This document shows, in pieces, positions 9,801 to 16,967 of a stretch of DNA of 44,135 bases (its first letter is position 1; every line of letters begins with the position of its first letter). The translations under genes and the position numbers were made by a program. The notes beneath the pieces were generated by a model. The model had not been told where the DNA came from, did no database searches, and was given only the letters and a program-made list of their open reading frames with translations. Where the stretch lies: IMG/VR virus record IMGVR_UViG_3300025099_000041, positions 1 to 44,135 of that record; one strand, 5' to 3'. Source of the DNA: a virus.

Positions 9801-12800
9801 TTTCAAATGATGGTAATCGAAATACTGCGATTGGAAGTTTATCAATGGCAGATGGACAAGTCGCAGATGACAACACTGGTGTTGGTTATGAAGCACTTAA
9901 AAATGTAACAAACTCTGATAACGTAGCAGTTGGTTCTTTAGCAATGAGAAATGGCACTAGCCAAGATCACTGTGTAGCTATCGGACGTTCAGCTATGGAA
10001 GGTGACGGGTCTACTGCACCAACTGGAAATCATAATGTTGCAATTGGATCATTTACATTAGATGCAGCAACGACAGGTTATTCAAATGTTGCTATTGGAT
10101 ACGGTGCAGCGTCTGGAGTTATTAATGGCCCCGCCAACATTGCGATTGGTCACGGTGCATTAGAAACTGAAGACGCAGGAACGGGTAACATAGCAATCGG
10201 TCACTTAACACTGCAAGACCAGAACACTGACGCAGGACGCAACACAGCTATTGGGTTTAACGCAGCAACTAATTTAACTACAGCAGAAGACGGTGTTTAC
10301 ATCGGTTACTCTGCCGGAGGAAACGGAACAATTACGGGACCATACAATGTGGTGATTGGTAAGAACGCAGGTTACGATCTTACTTCAGGATCTCACAACA
10401 CTTTAATCGGTGTAGATGCAGGAACTAATTTTACAAACAACACTGCTAACATAGCTATTGGATTTGGTTCATTAGACGCAGCAGCAGCAAGTGAGAGTTA
10501 CAATGTTGCAATCGGTGTAGGAACTTTAGGACTTGAGAACTCTGACGGATCTGGATGTGTCGCAATTGGACACGCCGCACTTACTGCTCAGAACGTAGTT
10601 TCAGCAAACAATACAGCGGTAGGTTATCAAGCAGGTGCAGCGTTAACGACCGGAACTGATAACTCTTTCTTTGGTTATAATGCTGTTGGTCTAGGAGTTG
10701 CCACAGGAGATAACAATTGTGTTTTTGGTAAAGGTGCTGGATACGATCTAACTTCTGGTCATTCCAATGTAATTCTTGGAAAGAATGCCGCTCAGAATTT
10801 TACGGCAAATAATAACAATGTAGTTATTGGTATAGACGCGCTAGAAGCAGCAGACGCTGGTGAACATTACAACGTAGCGATTGGTTCAGAGACATTAAAA
10901 ACAATCAATCAACCAAACGGTGACGGTAACGTTGCTATAGGATTCCAAGCGTTCAAAGATTTAAACGTAGCTAATCCGAAAGGTGTAGCTATTGGTTATC
11001 AAGCTGCACAAGGTGCAACTACTTCAACAGAGTCAACTTATGTTGGTTACGAATCTGGTGGTTCTGGTGTTATAACTGGTAACAGAAATACTTGTTTAGG
11101 TTACGCATCAGGTAAAGTTCTCACGAGTTCACAATACAATGTGTTTGTAGGTGCATATGCAGGTGACGCAGTTACAACAGGGGGAGAAAATACTGCTGTA
11201 GGTGACAATGCGTTTGGTGCTTGCGACGATGGCACTCAAAATACCGCAGTTGGAAAGGAAGCTTTAACAGCTAATTGCGGCGATTCAAACACTGCACTTG
11301 GTTATTCTGCACTAAGAAATTTTACTGGTGGACACACTACAGCGGTTGGATCAGGTGCAGCACAATCTTTATCAACTGCTACTGGATGTACAGCGATTGG
11401 TCGTGAAGCATTGAATGTAAACGCAACTGGTAATGACTGCACAGCGGTGGGTTATAAAGCGTTGGAACTTACAACTGGTCTTGGAAATACAGCAGTTGGT
11501 TCTTATGCGTTAGATGAACTAAGTGCGGGAACTCAAAACACAGCAGTCGGTGCTTTTGCACTGGGTGAAGCTGACGGCACTGAATTAAGAAATACTGCGA
11601 TTGGTTATGCAGCATTGCACGAACTAAACGACAATAGTGCAGACAATAATATTGCTATCGGATTTGAAGCTGGTCGGTATCACGAAACAGTAGATACAGC
11701 TACACCGGGAACGGGTGGTGAATTTAATACTGGTTCACCAGACGGAACTAACCAAGCCAGCACAAACTCAATCTTTATTGGTTGTGATACTCGTTCTGCA
11801 TCTACTGGTGACACAAACTCAATTGTTATAGGTCACACCGCAGTATCAAACGGTGATCACACAATAACGCTTGGTAACGATAACACTGGTGCAATTCATT
11901 CTGCTGGTGGATCAATTGCCGGGTTATCAGATCGTCGTATTAAGCGGGACATAGTTGATAATAATGTTGGTTTAGAATTTATCGAGAAGTTAACAACGAT
12001 TAACTACAAGATGTTGAACCCCGCAGATTGGCCGGAAGAAATTCGCAGTCATCAGTATCGCGTAGAAGAACATCAGAATCTCGTAACACCTGCTGTTAAA
12101 GCTAAACCCGAAGTTTGGGAAGAAGCAGTCGAAGAGGTTGTTGAGGTTATTGAACACGCTGCAACTGAAGCGGTCACTGAAACTATTGTTCACCCAGCGG
12201 TTGAAGAGGTAATTGAAACTACAGTCATACCGGCTGTGGAAGAAGTAACTGAAACAATTACATATCCAGCAATTGAAGAAGTTACTGAGACAATCATAAC
12301 ACCTGCGACTGAAGCGGTGTATGACGATGTAATCATCCCAGCAATAGCTGAAGAGACTGAAGAACGAGTCACTCAAGAAGCGCAAGAAGAGATCATTGGT
12401 CAGCGTCAAAAATACACTGAAGAAGATGTCACTGAAGATGTTACTCGCATAGAGATCGTTGAAGAAGACGGCAAGTGGATTCGCAAAGAGATTACTGAAT
12501 CAGTAACCCGCACAGAACGCACACCAGTTTACGAAGACTGCGACTTGTATGATGAAGATGGAACACTTTGCACAAGGTGTGTAACTCCAGCTAAAGAAGC
12601 TGTCACAGAAGAACAGCAAGTTCTTGATGAGAATGGTGACGGTGTAGTTGGCGAAGACGGTAATCCAGTAATGGAGACAGTTGTTATTGAAGAAGCTGTT
12701 GCCGAAGTTCGTGTGCCAGAGATCCACCGTGTTCCAGTGATGGAAGACTACGTTCAACAAGAAGCTAAAGAAGAAGTAGTTGAAACATTTGTTATTCGTG

Positions 12801-13321
12801 CAGCGGAACCAGAAAGAACTGAAAGCAGACTGGTTACACCAGCACAAGAAGAACGCACTGAAGTTCGCATTGTTACTCCAGCGGAAGAAGAACGAACCGA
12901 AACACGGGTTGTAACTCCTGCTGAACCAGAACGCACAGAGACAAGAATTGTTCAACAAGCTGAAGAGGAGCGCACTGAAACAGTTGTTATTAAGAAAGCA
13001 CAAGAAGCGTGGACTGAAACTAAAGTAATAACTCCTGCGAGTGAACGCAGATTAGTTAGTCCAGCGGTTGAAGCTAAAGATGCAGTTTATGAAACTGTGA
13101 CTGTTCCAGCCGATGAACGACCAGAAGATAATGACACCAACTATGTTGGACTGATCGCACAAGATGTGCAGACAGCTATGACAGATGCGGGTATTGATTT
13201 TGATTTGGTAACTGAAGGTGCGAACGGGAAGTTGGCAGTTAAGTATTCTAACCTTGTCATTCCACTACTAAAAGCAGTACAAGAACTGAGTGCAGAAGTT
13301 AAAGCACTGAAGAATGGATAA
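6869..13321 (+). CDS. Giant tail fibre with LbR/YadA-head-type repeats and interrupted C-terminal S74 chaperone
   Basis: 2150-aa receptor-binding fibre. Residues 1-320 form a beta-rich stem. Residues about 330-1640 are a long array of 14-16-residue repeats of the type NTAVGxxAL/NVAIGxxA, as in trimeric left-handed beta-roll adhesin heads. A separate small Thr/Ser-rich beta domain interrupts the array at about 615-692. The C-terminus is an S74 intramolecular chaperone: the self-cleavage motif SDRRIKRD starts at Ser1687, and the conserved YVGLIAQDV and LVIPLLKAVQELSAEVKALK segments end it. Cleavage before Ser1687 should release a 464-residue chaperone after trimer folding. Between YKM (1715) and YVGLIAQDV (2092) lies an insertion of about 375 acidic repeat residues. 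Large internal duplications are visible. Confidence 0.93.
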   Translation: MARIVQQGFISTSGTSFENEPIIKSDGAGEMMQWQPSDGGADGIYIIQDASSGSAELGIGVSPTAPLTISAPDPQILISDSAGTNKLVEVRSNNGNFELVSRDNASNGAFKFIGEAGSTETTQMEISAAGVVSIGAASGATHPKFQLVPGTSSGDSMIQFRNTANDGTVAQIKAKQTSGTVDGLAIGTGESEHFVIDASGAVTFSSDDHSDQFVITNAEASSSSAPDLVLYRNSATPANSDNLGLIQFRGENSADEAINYGSILGTATNVTNGSEHSKLTFYTFASGTETATLTLESGAVSMPSGSVTIGSLDIGHGAGAHVTNTQVGTDALDSSGGGAEHNTAIGNSAGTAVGSGKRNTLTGSLSGAAIVSGDDNTAIGYNALNDFTGSDATAVGSGAADVAVSQTGLTAVGTGALGAATSGNFNTAVGKDALATTVDGASNTAVGRDALGGADCADNNTAVGKDSLKVFTGSSATAVGSGALDACTTGAENVAVGSGALGAVIDGHYNTAVGTSALATDCGSSNVAVGREALNVFTGDEATAIGVSAGTKATNPNYLTVVGRSSFSQLVNQASNTGLGWKAGENTIGTANTFIGTAAGRKAGDVDDSIAIGVDALNGSSFSNATCDLNSSTTVTCDSNTDIIVGQAVQGTGIPNGAYVTAVNDSTAVTSFTLSAAATTTVNNTTLTFIKGTGDYNIAIGNYSQDGFTSGLGNVSVGYHSLGAITTGQYNTALGHQAGYSATGSNNIYLGRNASVYGTSQSYCIAIGDAALSGDGSTAPTGNYNIAIGGLSLDASTTGFANIAIGHEAGTAMVNGNYLTAVGHNAGKLIADAHQCTAIGFNALAADAGNYNTAVGAGCLTSCTGTENTAVGQGAGYSLTGNSSTLVGFGSGDAITTGNNNTAVGSLSLGTSIDGANNAAFGYTALGNADCGDDNTAIGQGALKVSTGSANTAVGSASADAVTTGTGIVAVGYAALSISNDGNRNTAIGSLSMADGQVADDNTGVGYEALKNVTNSDNVAVGSLAMRNGTSQDHCVAIGRSAMEGDGSTAPTGNHNVAIGSFTLDAATTGYSNVAIGYGAASGVINGPANIAIGHGALETEDAGTGNIAIGHLTLQDQNTDAGRNTAIGFNAATNLTTAEDGVYIGYSAGGNGTITGPYNVVIGKNAGYDLTSGSHNTLIGVDAGTNFTNNTANIAIGFGSLDAAAASESYNVAIGVGTLGLENSDGSGCVAIGHAALTAQNVVSANNTAVGYQAGAALTTGTDNSFFGYNAVGLGVATGDNNCVFGKGAGYDLTSGHSNVILGKNAAQNFTANNNNVVIGIDALEAADAGEHYNVAIGSETLKTINQPNGDGNVAIGFQAFKDLNVANPKGVAIGYQAAQGATTSTESTYVGYESGGSGVITGNRNTCLGYASGKVLTSSQYNVFVGAYAGDAVTTGGENTAVGDNAFGACDDGTQNTAVGKEALTANCGDSNTALGYSALRNFTGGHTTAVGSGAAQSLSTATGCTAIGREALNVNATGNDCTAVGYKALELTTGLGNTAVGSYALDELSAGTQNTAVGAFALGEADGTELRNTAIGYAALHELNDNSADNNIAIGFEAGRYHETVDTATPGTGGEFNTGSPDGTNQASTNSIFIGCDTRSASTGDTNSIVIGHTAVSNGDHTITLGNDNTGAIHSAGGSIAGLSDRRIKRDIVDNNVGLEFIEKLTTINYKMLNPADWPEEIRSHQYRVEEHQNLVTPAVKAKPEVWEEAVEEVVEVIEHAATEAVTETIVHPAVEEVIETTVIPAVEEVTETITYPAIEEVTETIITPATEAVYDDVIIPAIAEETEERVTQEAQEEIIGQRQKYTEEDVTEDVTRIEIVEEDGKWIRKEITESVTRTERTPVYEDCDLYDEDGTLCTRCVTPAKEAVTEEQQVLDENGDGVVGEDGNPVMETVVIEEAVAEVRVPEIHRVPVMEDYVQQEAKEEVVETFVIRAAEPERTESRLVTPAQEERTEVRIVTPAEEERTETRVVTPAEPERTETRIVQQAEEERTETVVIKKAQEAWTETKVITPASERRLVSPAVEAKDAVYETVTVPADERPEDNDTNYVGLIAQDVQTAMTDAGIDFDLVTEGANGKLAVKYSNLVIPLLKAVQELSAEVKALKNG
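12106..13060 (+). repeat. Acidic tandem repeat array inside the S74 chaperone
   Basis: Codes for degenerate units of about 14 residues with the pattern TETxVxxPAxEE (for example ERTETRVVTPAEPERTETR). Two blocks are visible, 12106-12400 (VTETI..PAVEEV type) and about 12780-13060 (ERTE.R.VTPAE type), separated by a more complex acidic stretch containing CDLYDEDGTLCTRC. The units lie between two conserved strands of the chaperone, so they form a long protrusion or arm of that domain. Confidence 0.8.
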
Positions 13322-13694
13322 GGTAACAGACGTATTCAACTCGTTGTATTCAGCAGTTGTACAAGCGCAAAAAGAAGTTGAAGGGAAATACATTGAGAAC
13401 ATTGACAAAACTTATTTTGAAGATGGAAAACCCAAGACCGTCACAGTTGAACTGGGGGGAAAGCAAATTGAAATTCCTCTCTTTTCACTTGTACCGCACA
13501 ACGCACTCAAGATTGAAGAGTGTGAAATAGATTTTGAAATAGATTTAAATTTTAACAAAGAAGCTACTGGATGTTTTGGAAAACTCAGAAAAAAGAAAAT
13601 GGCTAATGTTAGAATAAAATTTGCTGGTTGTGATCAAGCAGAAGGGCTTGCACGAATCGGTGATGGTTTAGTTAAAACAATACCTACAGTATAA
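13314..13694 (+). CDS. DUF2589-like protein, shorter paralogue
   Basis: 126 aa, overlapping the fibre stop by 8 bases. It lines up by eye with the next gene: both have an N-terminal helix, then a strand IPLFSLVPHNALKIEE (next gene: MPLISMVTIPNLSIQD) followed by CEIDFEIDL (next gene: VDIDFTMEV), and a late VRIKFAG strand plus C-terminal helix. It therefore looks like a diverged tandem copy of the DUF2589 family with the central Ser/Thr-rich loop removed. Function unknown; adjacency to the fibre suggests a virion or adsorption accessory. Confidence 0.65.
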   Translation: MDKVTDVFNSLYSAVVQAQKEVEGKYIENIDKTYFEDGKPKTVTVELGGKQIEIPLFSLVPHNALKIEECEIDFEIDLNFNKEATGCFGKLRKKKMANVRIKFAGCDQAEGLARIGDGLVKTIPTV

Positions 13695-14311
13695 TGGCAG
13701 CAGACTCAGAACAATTGGCAGACTTTCAAGGCTTACCTATTAAGTCATTAATCGTCGATCCACTTCTTGCAAGCGCACGTGGACAACGTGACTTAGCAAT
13801 GGTAACGATGGATTTTATAAATGAATTTGGCTTCGAGACAGATCCAGATACAAAGAAGTTAAAAGCAAGAACTGTTGACGTAGAAGTAGAAAGACTTATT
13901 GAAGGACGTACTACACCACAAAAGCAGATGCTAAAGATGCCATTGATTTCTATGGTTACAATTCCTAACTTATCTATACAAGATGTGGACATAGACTTCA
14001 CAATGGAAGTTAAGTCATCTACATCACAGACAGATGAAAAGGGCAATACACAAACTGATACAAGTAAAACAGAAGCACACGCAGATGTTAGTGGTAGCTT
14101 TTGGGGCGTGTCAGCAAGCGCAGGATTTTCACATGAGAAATCTCATACTGGTGTAGTTTCTAGCAAATCTACAAACACACGCAATACAGATTTTAGTGCC
14201 AAGTATGATATTAAAGTAGCAGCAAAACAGAATCCACCAGCAGAAGGCATGGCAAAGTTCACACAGATGATGGCATCTGCAATGGAACCTGTTAACACTC
14301 AAGCTAAATAA
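13694..14311 (+). CDS. DUF2589 family protein
   Basis: 205 aa. The pattern LPIKSLIVDPLLASARGQRDLA, then PLISMVTIPNLSIQDVDIDF, a variable Ser/Thr-rich middle, SGSFWGVSASAGFSHEK, and a final AKYDIKVAAKQNPPAEGMAK with a C-terminal helix matches what I know of the DUF2589 family, which is found mostly in bacterial genomes and has no established activity. It begins at the stop of its shorter paralogue (shared A at 13694) and is followed after 3 bases by a small helical partner. Being directly downstream of the fibre points to a structural or assembly role, but this is inference. Confidence 0.75.
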   Translation: MAADSEQLADFQGLPIKSLIVDPLLASARGQRDLAMVTMDFINEFGFETDPDTKKLKARTVDVEVERLIEGRTTPQKQMLKMPLISMVTIPNLSIQDVDIDFTMEVKSSTSQTDEKGNTQTDTSKTEAHADVSGSFWGVSASAGFSHEKSHTGVVSSKSTNTRNTDFSAKYDIKVAAKQNPPAEGMAKFTQMMASAMEPVNTQAK

Positions 14312-14314
14312 TTT

Positions 14315-14530
14315 ATGGACGAGACTCCAGACACAAAGAAGGAAACCGTTACTATTGACGGCAAAGAACACAACGTAGCAGACCTCTCACCAGAGCAGGT
14401 TGTGCTAATAAACCATGTAGCTGATTTGGACAATAAAGCACGTTCAATCAACTTCAATTTAGAACAAACCGTTGGAGCGAGAAATCACTTCATGGGTTTA
14501 CTAAATAAATCATTAGAAGAAAAAGAATAA
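14315..14530 (+). CDS. Small DUF2589-associated helical protein (DUF6447-like)
   Basis: 71 aa. It contains a short beta hairpin with GKEHNVADLSPEQ, then a long C-terminal helix with a TVGARNHFMGLLNKSL tail. Small proteins with a G-K-x-Y/H-N-x-x-D-L-S motif followed by one helix accompany DUF2589 genes in bacteria (from memory; DUF6447-like). Three bases after the DUF2589 gene and one base before the H1-like gene. No membrane segment. Probably a partner of the two DUF2589 proteins. Confidence 0.6.
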   Translation: MDETPDTKKETVTIDGKEHNVADLSPEQVVLINHVADLDNKARSINFNLEQTVGARNHFMGLLNKSLEEKE

Positions 14531-14531
14531 T

Positions 14532-15566
14532 ATGCCATACGGAAAAGGAACTTACGGTAGTAAAGTTGGTCGCCCTCGAAAAAGAGTAAAGGGCGGCCAA
14601 CGATTAATGGAATTGTCAAGGGCAGGTATGAAACGCCGCCTTGCTAAAAAAGCCAAAGTGGACAAGAGTTCACCATCAGCAACTAGGACAAAGGTTAAGG
14701 TAACTATGCCAAAACCTAAACCAGTTGCTAAGAAAGCTGCACCTAAATCTACTGTAGCTAGTCGAAGCAAGACAGCAATGCGTACACCTAAAACAGCAGG
14801 ACCAGTAGCTAAAAAGAAACCAGCTAAAAAGAAAGTAGCTACAACAATGGTTGATGCAAAAGGTCGCACAAGATCCATGAATCCGAAAACAGGCATCCCA
14901 CCAAAACGCGGTCGCTTAACAAAAGCACAATCTGCTGCGAATGAAATGCGTCGTAAGAATTTAAGATCTGAAACTGCTGGTTTACAAAAGAGACAAAAGG
15001 AACAAATGGCAGCTTTAAACGAAGCAGAACTTGCAGGTGAGATTGCATACGGTCTTGCTACTGTTCCAGTTGGAGGGCCGCTGCTAGGTGGTGCAAGTAA
15101 ACTAGGCATGGCTGGAATAAAAGCTGCACCTAGAATTGCAAAAGCAGGAGGAGCTAAAGCATTAGCTGGTGCTAAAGTAGCTGGCAAGAAAGTAGCTAGT
15201 GGTGCATCAAAAGCTAAACGCGTAGCTAAAGAAGCAACTAAAAAAGGTGTAGCAAAAGTTAAACGCGGGGCAAGAATTGCAAAAGTTGTTGGTAAAAGAG
15301 CAGATAAAAAACTATTAAAGGCTCAAGGTTTAGAGCGTAAAGGTGGTAAGATTCAATCAATTAACCCATTCAAGACTAGAACAAAACGCAAAGCTGCAAC
15401 TACAAAAAATAAAAAGCCTAAGACTTCAGTATTTAGTGCAGGACAAGGAGCTAGAGCTAAAAAAGCAGCAGCAACACGCGCAAGAAGCAAAAAACAGATG
15501 GAACAAAATATCAAAAATGCAGCAAAACAACGCAAAGCGGCAGCAAAGAAGAAGCGTAAAAAATGA
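14532..15566 (+). CDS. Lysine/alanine-rich histone H1-like DNA-binding protein
   Basis: 344 aa, extremely basic. The N-terminus MPYGKGTYGSKVGRPRKR is a recognisable phage-type basic leader. Residues 45-100 and 200-344 are AAK, KKA and KPKP-like stretches like those of histone H1 C-terminal tails, separated by a short Gly/Ala-rich less polar segment (about 165-190, YGLATVPVGGPLLGGASKLG). The likely role is to bind and condense DNA, perhaps packed with the genome or acting on host DNA after entry. Its stop overlaps the next ATG (ATGA). Reverse-strand frames here are artefacts of the lysine-rich composition. Confidence 0.7.
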   Translation: MPYGKGTYGSKVGRPRKRVKGGQRLMELSRAGMKRRLAKKAKVDKSSPSATRTKVKVTMPKPKPVAKKAAPKSTVASRSKTAMRTPKTAGPVAKKKPAKKKVATTMVDAKGRTRSMNPKTGIPPKRGRLTKAQSAANEMRRKNLRSETAGLQKRQKEQMAALNEAELAGEIAYGLATVPVGGPLLGGASKLGMAGIKAAPRIAKAGGAKALAGAKVAGKKVASGASKAKRVAKEATKKGVAKVKRGARIAKVVGKRADKKLLKAQGLERKGGKIQSINPFKTRTKRKAATTKNKKPKTSVFSAGQGARAKKAAATRARSKKQMEQNIKNAAKQRKAAAKKKRKK

Positions 15567-15718
15567 CGCAAGAAGAACAGCTAACAGAGTTTACACGAAA
15601 GATTTGTAAAGCCGTCGAGTACTCAGATATGGAATACGACTTGACAACTGAGCAAATGATTGGTGTACTAGAAGTTGCAAAACAGATGATAATAGCGAAG
15701 TTCTTAAATGAATCTTGA
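15563..15718 (+). CDS. Small acidic helical protein, paralogue of the gene at 28578
   Basis: 51 aa, starting in an ATGA overlap with the H1-like gene. The sequence contains EYDLTTEQMIGVLEVAKQMI, which matches EYDMSYESIVGVLTRRVV in the gene at 28578-28751 in spacing and character; both are short soluble proteins. The function is unknown. Tight overlap with neighbours on both sides supports that it is translated. Confidence 0.7.
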   Translation: MTQEEQLTEFTRKICKAVEYSDMEYDLTTEQMIGVLEVAKQMIIAKFLNES

Positions 15719-15860
15719 TGATATAAAAGTGTGCTTTGCATCAGTTACTGGTCTTGGAAATTGGATGTTAGACATTGATATGTTACTTAAAGTAGGCATA
15801 TCAATGGCTACTCTTTTTTATATAATACTTAAAATACGACAACTACTAAAAAATGGCTGA
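15708..15860 (+). CDS. Small single-span membrane protein (holin-like)
   Basis: 50 aa, overlapping the previous gene by 11 bases and the next by 8. It has an N-terminal soluble part (MNLDDIKVCFASVTGLGNW) and one hydrophobic segment (LLKVGISMATLFYIILKI) followed by a basic end RQLLKNG, giving a predicted N-out or N-in single-span topology. Size, topology and position among other small late genes suit a holin or pinholin-like role. Holins share no sequence motif, so this stays tentative. Confidence 0.6.
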   Translation: MNLDDIKVCFASVTGLGNWMLDIDMLLKVGISMATLFYIILKIRQLLKNG

Positions 15861-16131
15861 CGCAAGGTTAAAGAAAGTTGGAGTATCTGGTTATAATAAA
15901 CCAAAGAGAACTCCTAGTCATCCAACTAAGTCGCACGTTGTTGTGGCTAAAGTAGGTGATAAAGTAAAAACGATTCGGTTTGGACAACAGGGTGTTAGTG
16001 GTGCGGGTAAGAATCCTAAAACAGCTAAAGACAAAGCTAGAAAGAAATCTTATTACGCAAGGCACAATGCCCAAGATAGCAAACCTTCAAAATTAAGTGC
16101 AAGATTTTGGTCGCATAAAGTTAAATGGTAA
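15853..16131 (+). CDS. Small basic protein with YYARH motif
   Basis: 92 aa, strongly basic. It contains KVKTIRFGQQGVSGAGKNP and KARKKSYYARHNAQDSKPS followed by SARFWSHKVKW. Proteins with a I-R-F-G-x-x-G strand and a K-x-Y-x-x-R-H segment are common in T7-like and marine podoviruses as small uncharacterised proteins (from memory). It begins inside the holin-like gene and its stop TAA shares a base with the next ATG. A nucleic-acid-binding role is plausible from charge only. Confidence 0.7.
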   Translation: MADARLKKVGVSGYNKPKRTPSHPTKSHVVVAKVGDKVKTIRFGQQGVSGAGKNPKTAKDKARKKSYYARHNAQDSKPSKLSARFWSHKVKW

Positions 16132-16283
16132 TGAATAAATTAACAAAACGGCAAGAGAATGCTTTAGCTAGACACTCTAAACATCATACCACTAAACACA
16201 TGAGTAGTATGAAAAAGTTAATGAAGCAGGGCAAAACTTTTGGTGAGTCTCACAAGATAGCTATGAAGAAAGTAGGAAAATGA
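16131..16283 (+). CDS. Tiny basic protein (HSKHHTTKHM motif)
   Basis: 50 aa, beginning on the last base of the previous stop and ending in an ATGA overlap with the next gene. It is rich in Lys and His with the distinctive ARHSKHHTTKHMSSMKKLM segment and a C-terminal SHKIAMKKVGK. Very similar short proteins occur in marine phage genomes to my recollection, always unannotated. No membrane segment. The two-sided overlap is good evidence of translation. Confidence 0.7.
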   Translation: MNKLTKRQENALARHSKHHTTKHMSSMKKLMKQGKTFGESHKIAMKKVGK

Positions 16284-16405
16284 GTCTATATAAAAATATA
16301 AATAAAAGGAAGAAAGCTGGAACAAGTCGGCCTAAGTCGAAGTCTACGATTTCGAAAAAAGCTTATGCCAATATGAAAGCAGGATTCCCTAAAAAGAAAA
16401 AGTAA
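16280..16405 (+). CDS. Tiny basic protein (SLYKNINKRKKAGTSR family)
   Basis: 41 aa, starting in the ATGA overlap. It contains YKNINKRKKAGTSRPKSKST and ends KKAYANMKAGFPKKKK, a pattern I recognise from many marine podovirus and siphovirus genomes as a conserved orphan. Highly basic and probably disordered. Its position with other microproteins before the holin-like gene is typical of that neighbourhood. Function unknown. Confidence 0.75.
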   Translation: MSLYKNINKRKKAGTSRPKSKSTISKKAYANMKAGFPKKKK

Positions 16406-16406
16406 A

Positions 16407-16580
16407 ATGCTAAACGGCAAGAAAACATACATGACGGCAGCCGGAGGAATCCTTGCGGCTATAGGTGCATTCCTCTCAGGAGACATGGAAATAGGTGCAG
16501 CAATTAACGTTGTTGTTACTTCTTTACTAGCGGTGTTCTTGAGGAAGGGCGTAAAGAACGATACAAGTGGGGCTAATTAA
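16407..16580 (+). CDS. Holin-like small membrane protein
   Basis: 57 aa with two hydrophobic segments: residues about 9-23 (MTAAGGILAAIGAFL) and about 29-45 (GAAINVVVTSLLAVFL), separated by a short acidic turn SGDMEI and followed by a basic tail RKGVKND. This Ala/Gly-rich, two-helix layout with a charged tail fits small phage holins, which make the membrane lesion that releases lysis enzymes. Its 3' end overlaps the next gene by 14 bases. No endolysin is recognisable nearby, so the lysis role is inferred from topology. Confidence 0.65.
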   Translation: MLNGKKTYMTAAGGILAAIGAFLSGDMEIGAAINVVVTSLLAVFLRKGVKNDTSGAN

Positions 16581-16836
16581 AGCCATACTTGCATTGATTC
16601 TTAGAGCCTTTCCAATGGAGAGGCTTTTTATGCGTATTTCTGACAAGGCAACAAATGCAAAAGCAGCTAAACGTTATGAAGATAAGCTTGATGCTATTGA
16701 TAATGCTATCTTGCGGTTGTCAGATGACGAAACTAAATGGGACAGCGAGACTGATGGACCACCCACAGTTTCCTTCGGCGGTGAGAGCAGCACCGGAGTT
16801 CACACGGGAAGCACTGAAAGAGATAGCGAGACTTGA
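16567..16836 (+). CDS. Small protein with N-terminal hydrophobic anchor (possible i-spanin)
   Basis: 89 aa, starting with GTG inside the previous gene. Residues 2-15 (GLIKAILALILRAF) are hydrophobic and could anchor it in the inner membrane. Residues 28-55 form a charged helix (AAKRYEDKLDAIDNAILRL), and the C-terminal 35 residues are low-complexity. A membrane anchor plus a periplasmic helix following a holin-like gene fits an inner-membrane spanin, and another frame nested inside it has a lipoprotein-like start. Codon third positions become GC-rich after about 16750, where the other frame may take over. Confidence 0.5.
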   Translation: MGLIKAILALILRAFPMERLFMRISDKATNAKAAKRYEDKLDAIDNAILRLSDDETKWDSETDGPPTVSFGGESSTGVHTGSTERDSET

Positions 16837-16861
16837 GTATGAGCTGGAAAAAGAACAGTGA
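16655..16861 (+). CDS. Nested out-of-frame protein (possible o-spanin, or short protein from ATG 16754)
   Basis: Read in another frame inside the preceding gene. The long form (68 aa) begins with a basic segment, a hydrophobic stretch (ISLMLLIMLSCGC) with Cys residues that could be a lipobox, and a soluble tail, the layout of an outer-membrane spanin nested in its partner. The short form starts at ATG 16754 and gives 35 aa (MDHPQFPSAVRAAPEFTREA then an amphipathic helix), which looks more like a conserved protein than the upstream part. I cannot decide between the two starts. At least the 3' part seems to be the coding frame there. Confidence 0.4.
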   Translation: MQKQLNVMKISLMLLIMLSCGCQMTKLNGTARLMDHPQFPSAVRAAPEFTREALKEIARLEYELEKEQ

Positions 16862-16967
16862 TTTAAATTATGAGTTGGACAAGCATAACAAAAAGAACAA
16901 AGTTCGCGATCGTCGCAATTACAAAAAGGATAAAACCAACGGTAACAACAATCGTAAAAAGAAGTAA
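16839..16967 (+). CDS. Possible overlapping basic microprotein
   Basis: 42 aa, MSWKKNSDLNYELDKHNKKN followed by a Lys/Asn/Arg-rich end. It overlaps the next listed frame along nearly its whole length, so probably only one of the two is expressed. The composition is what out-of-frame reading of an AT-rich repeat would also give, and no stop/start coupling supports it. Kept as a weak alternative. Confidence 0.2.
   Translation: MSWKKNSDLNYELDKHNKKNKVRDRRNYKKDKTNGNNNRKKK

Noticed and set aside
12500-13003. Long reverse-strand frames across the fibre and its acidic repeats
   Set aside because: They mirror the repetitive forward codons, have Phe/Ser/Cys-rich nonsense composition and no context.
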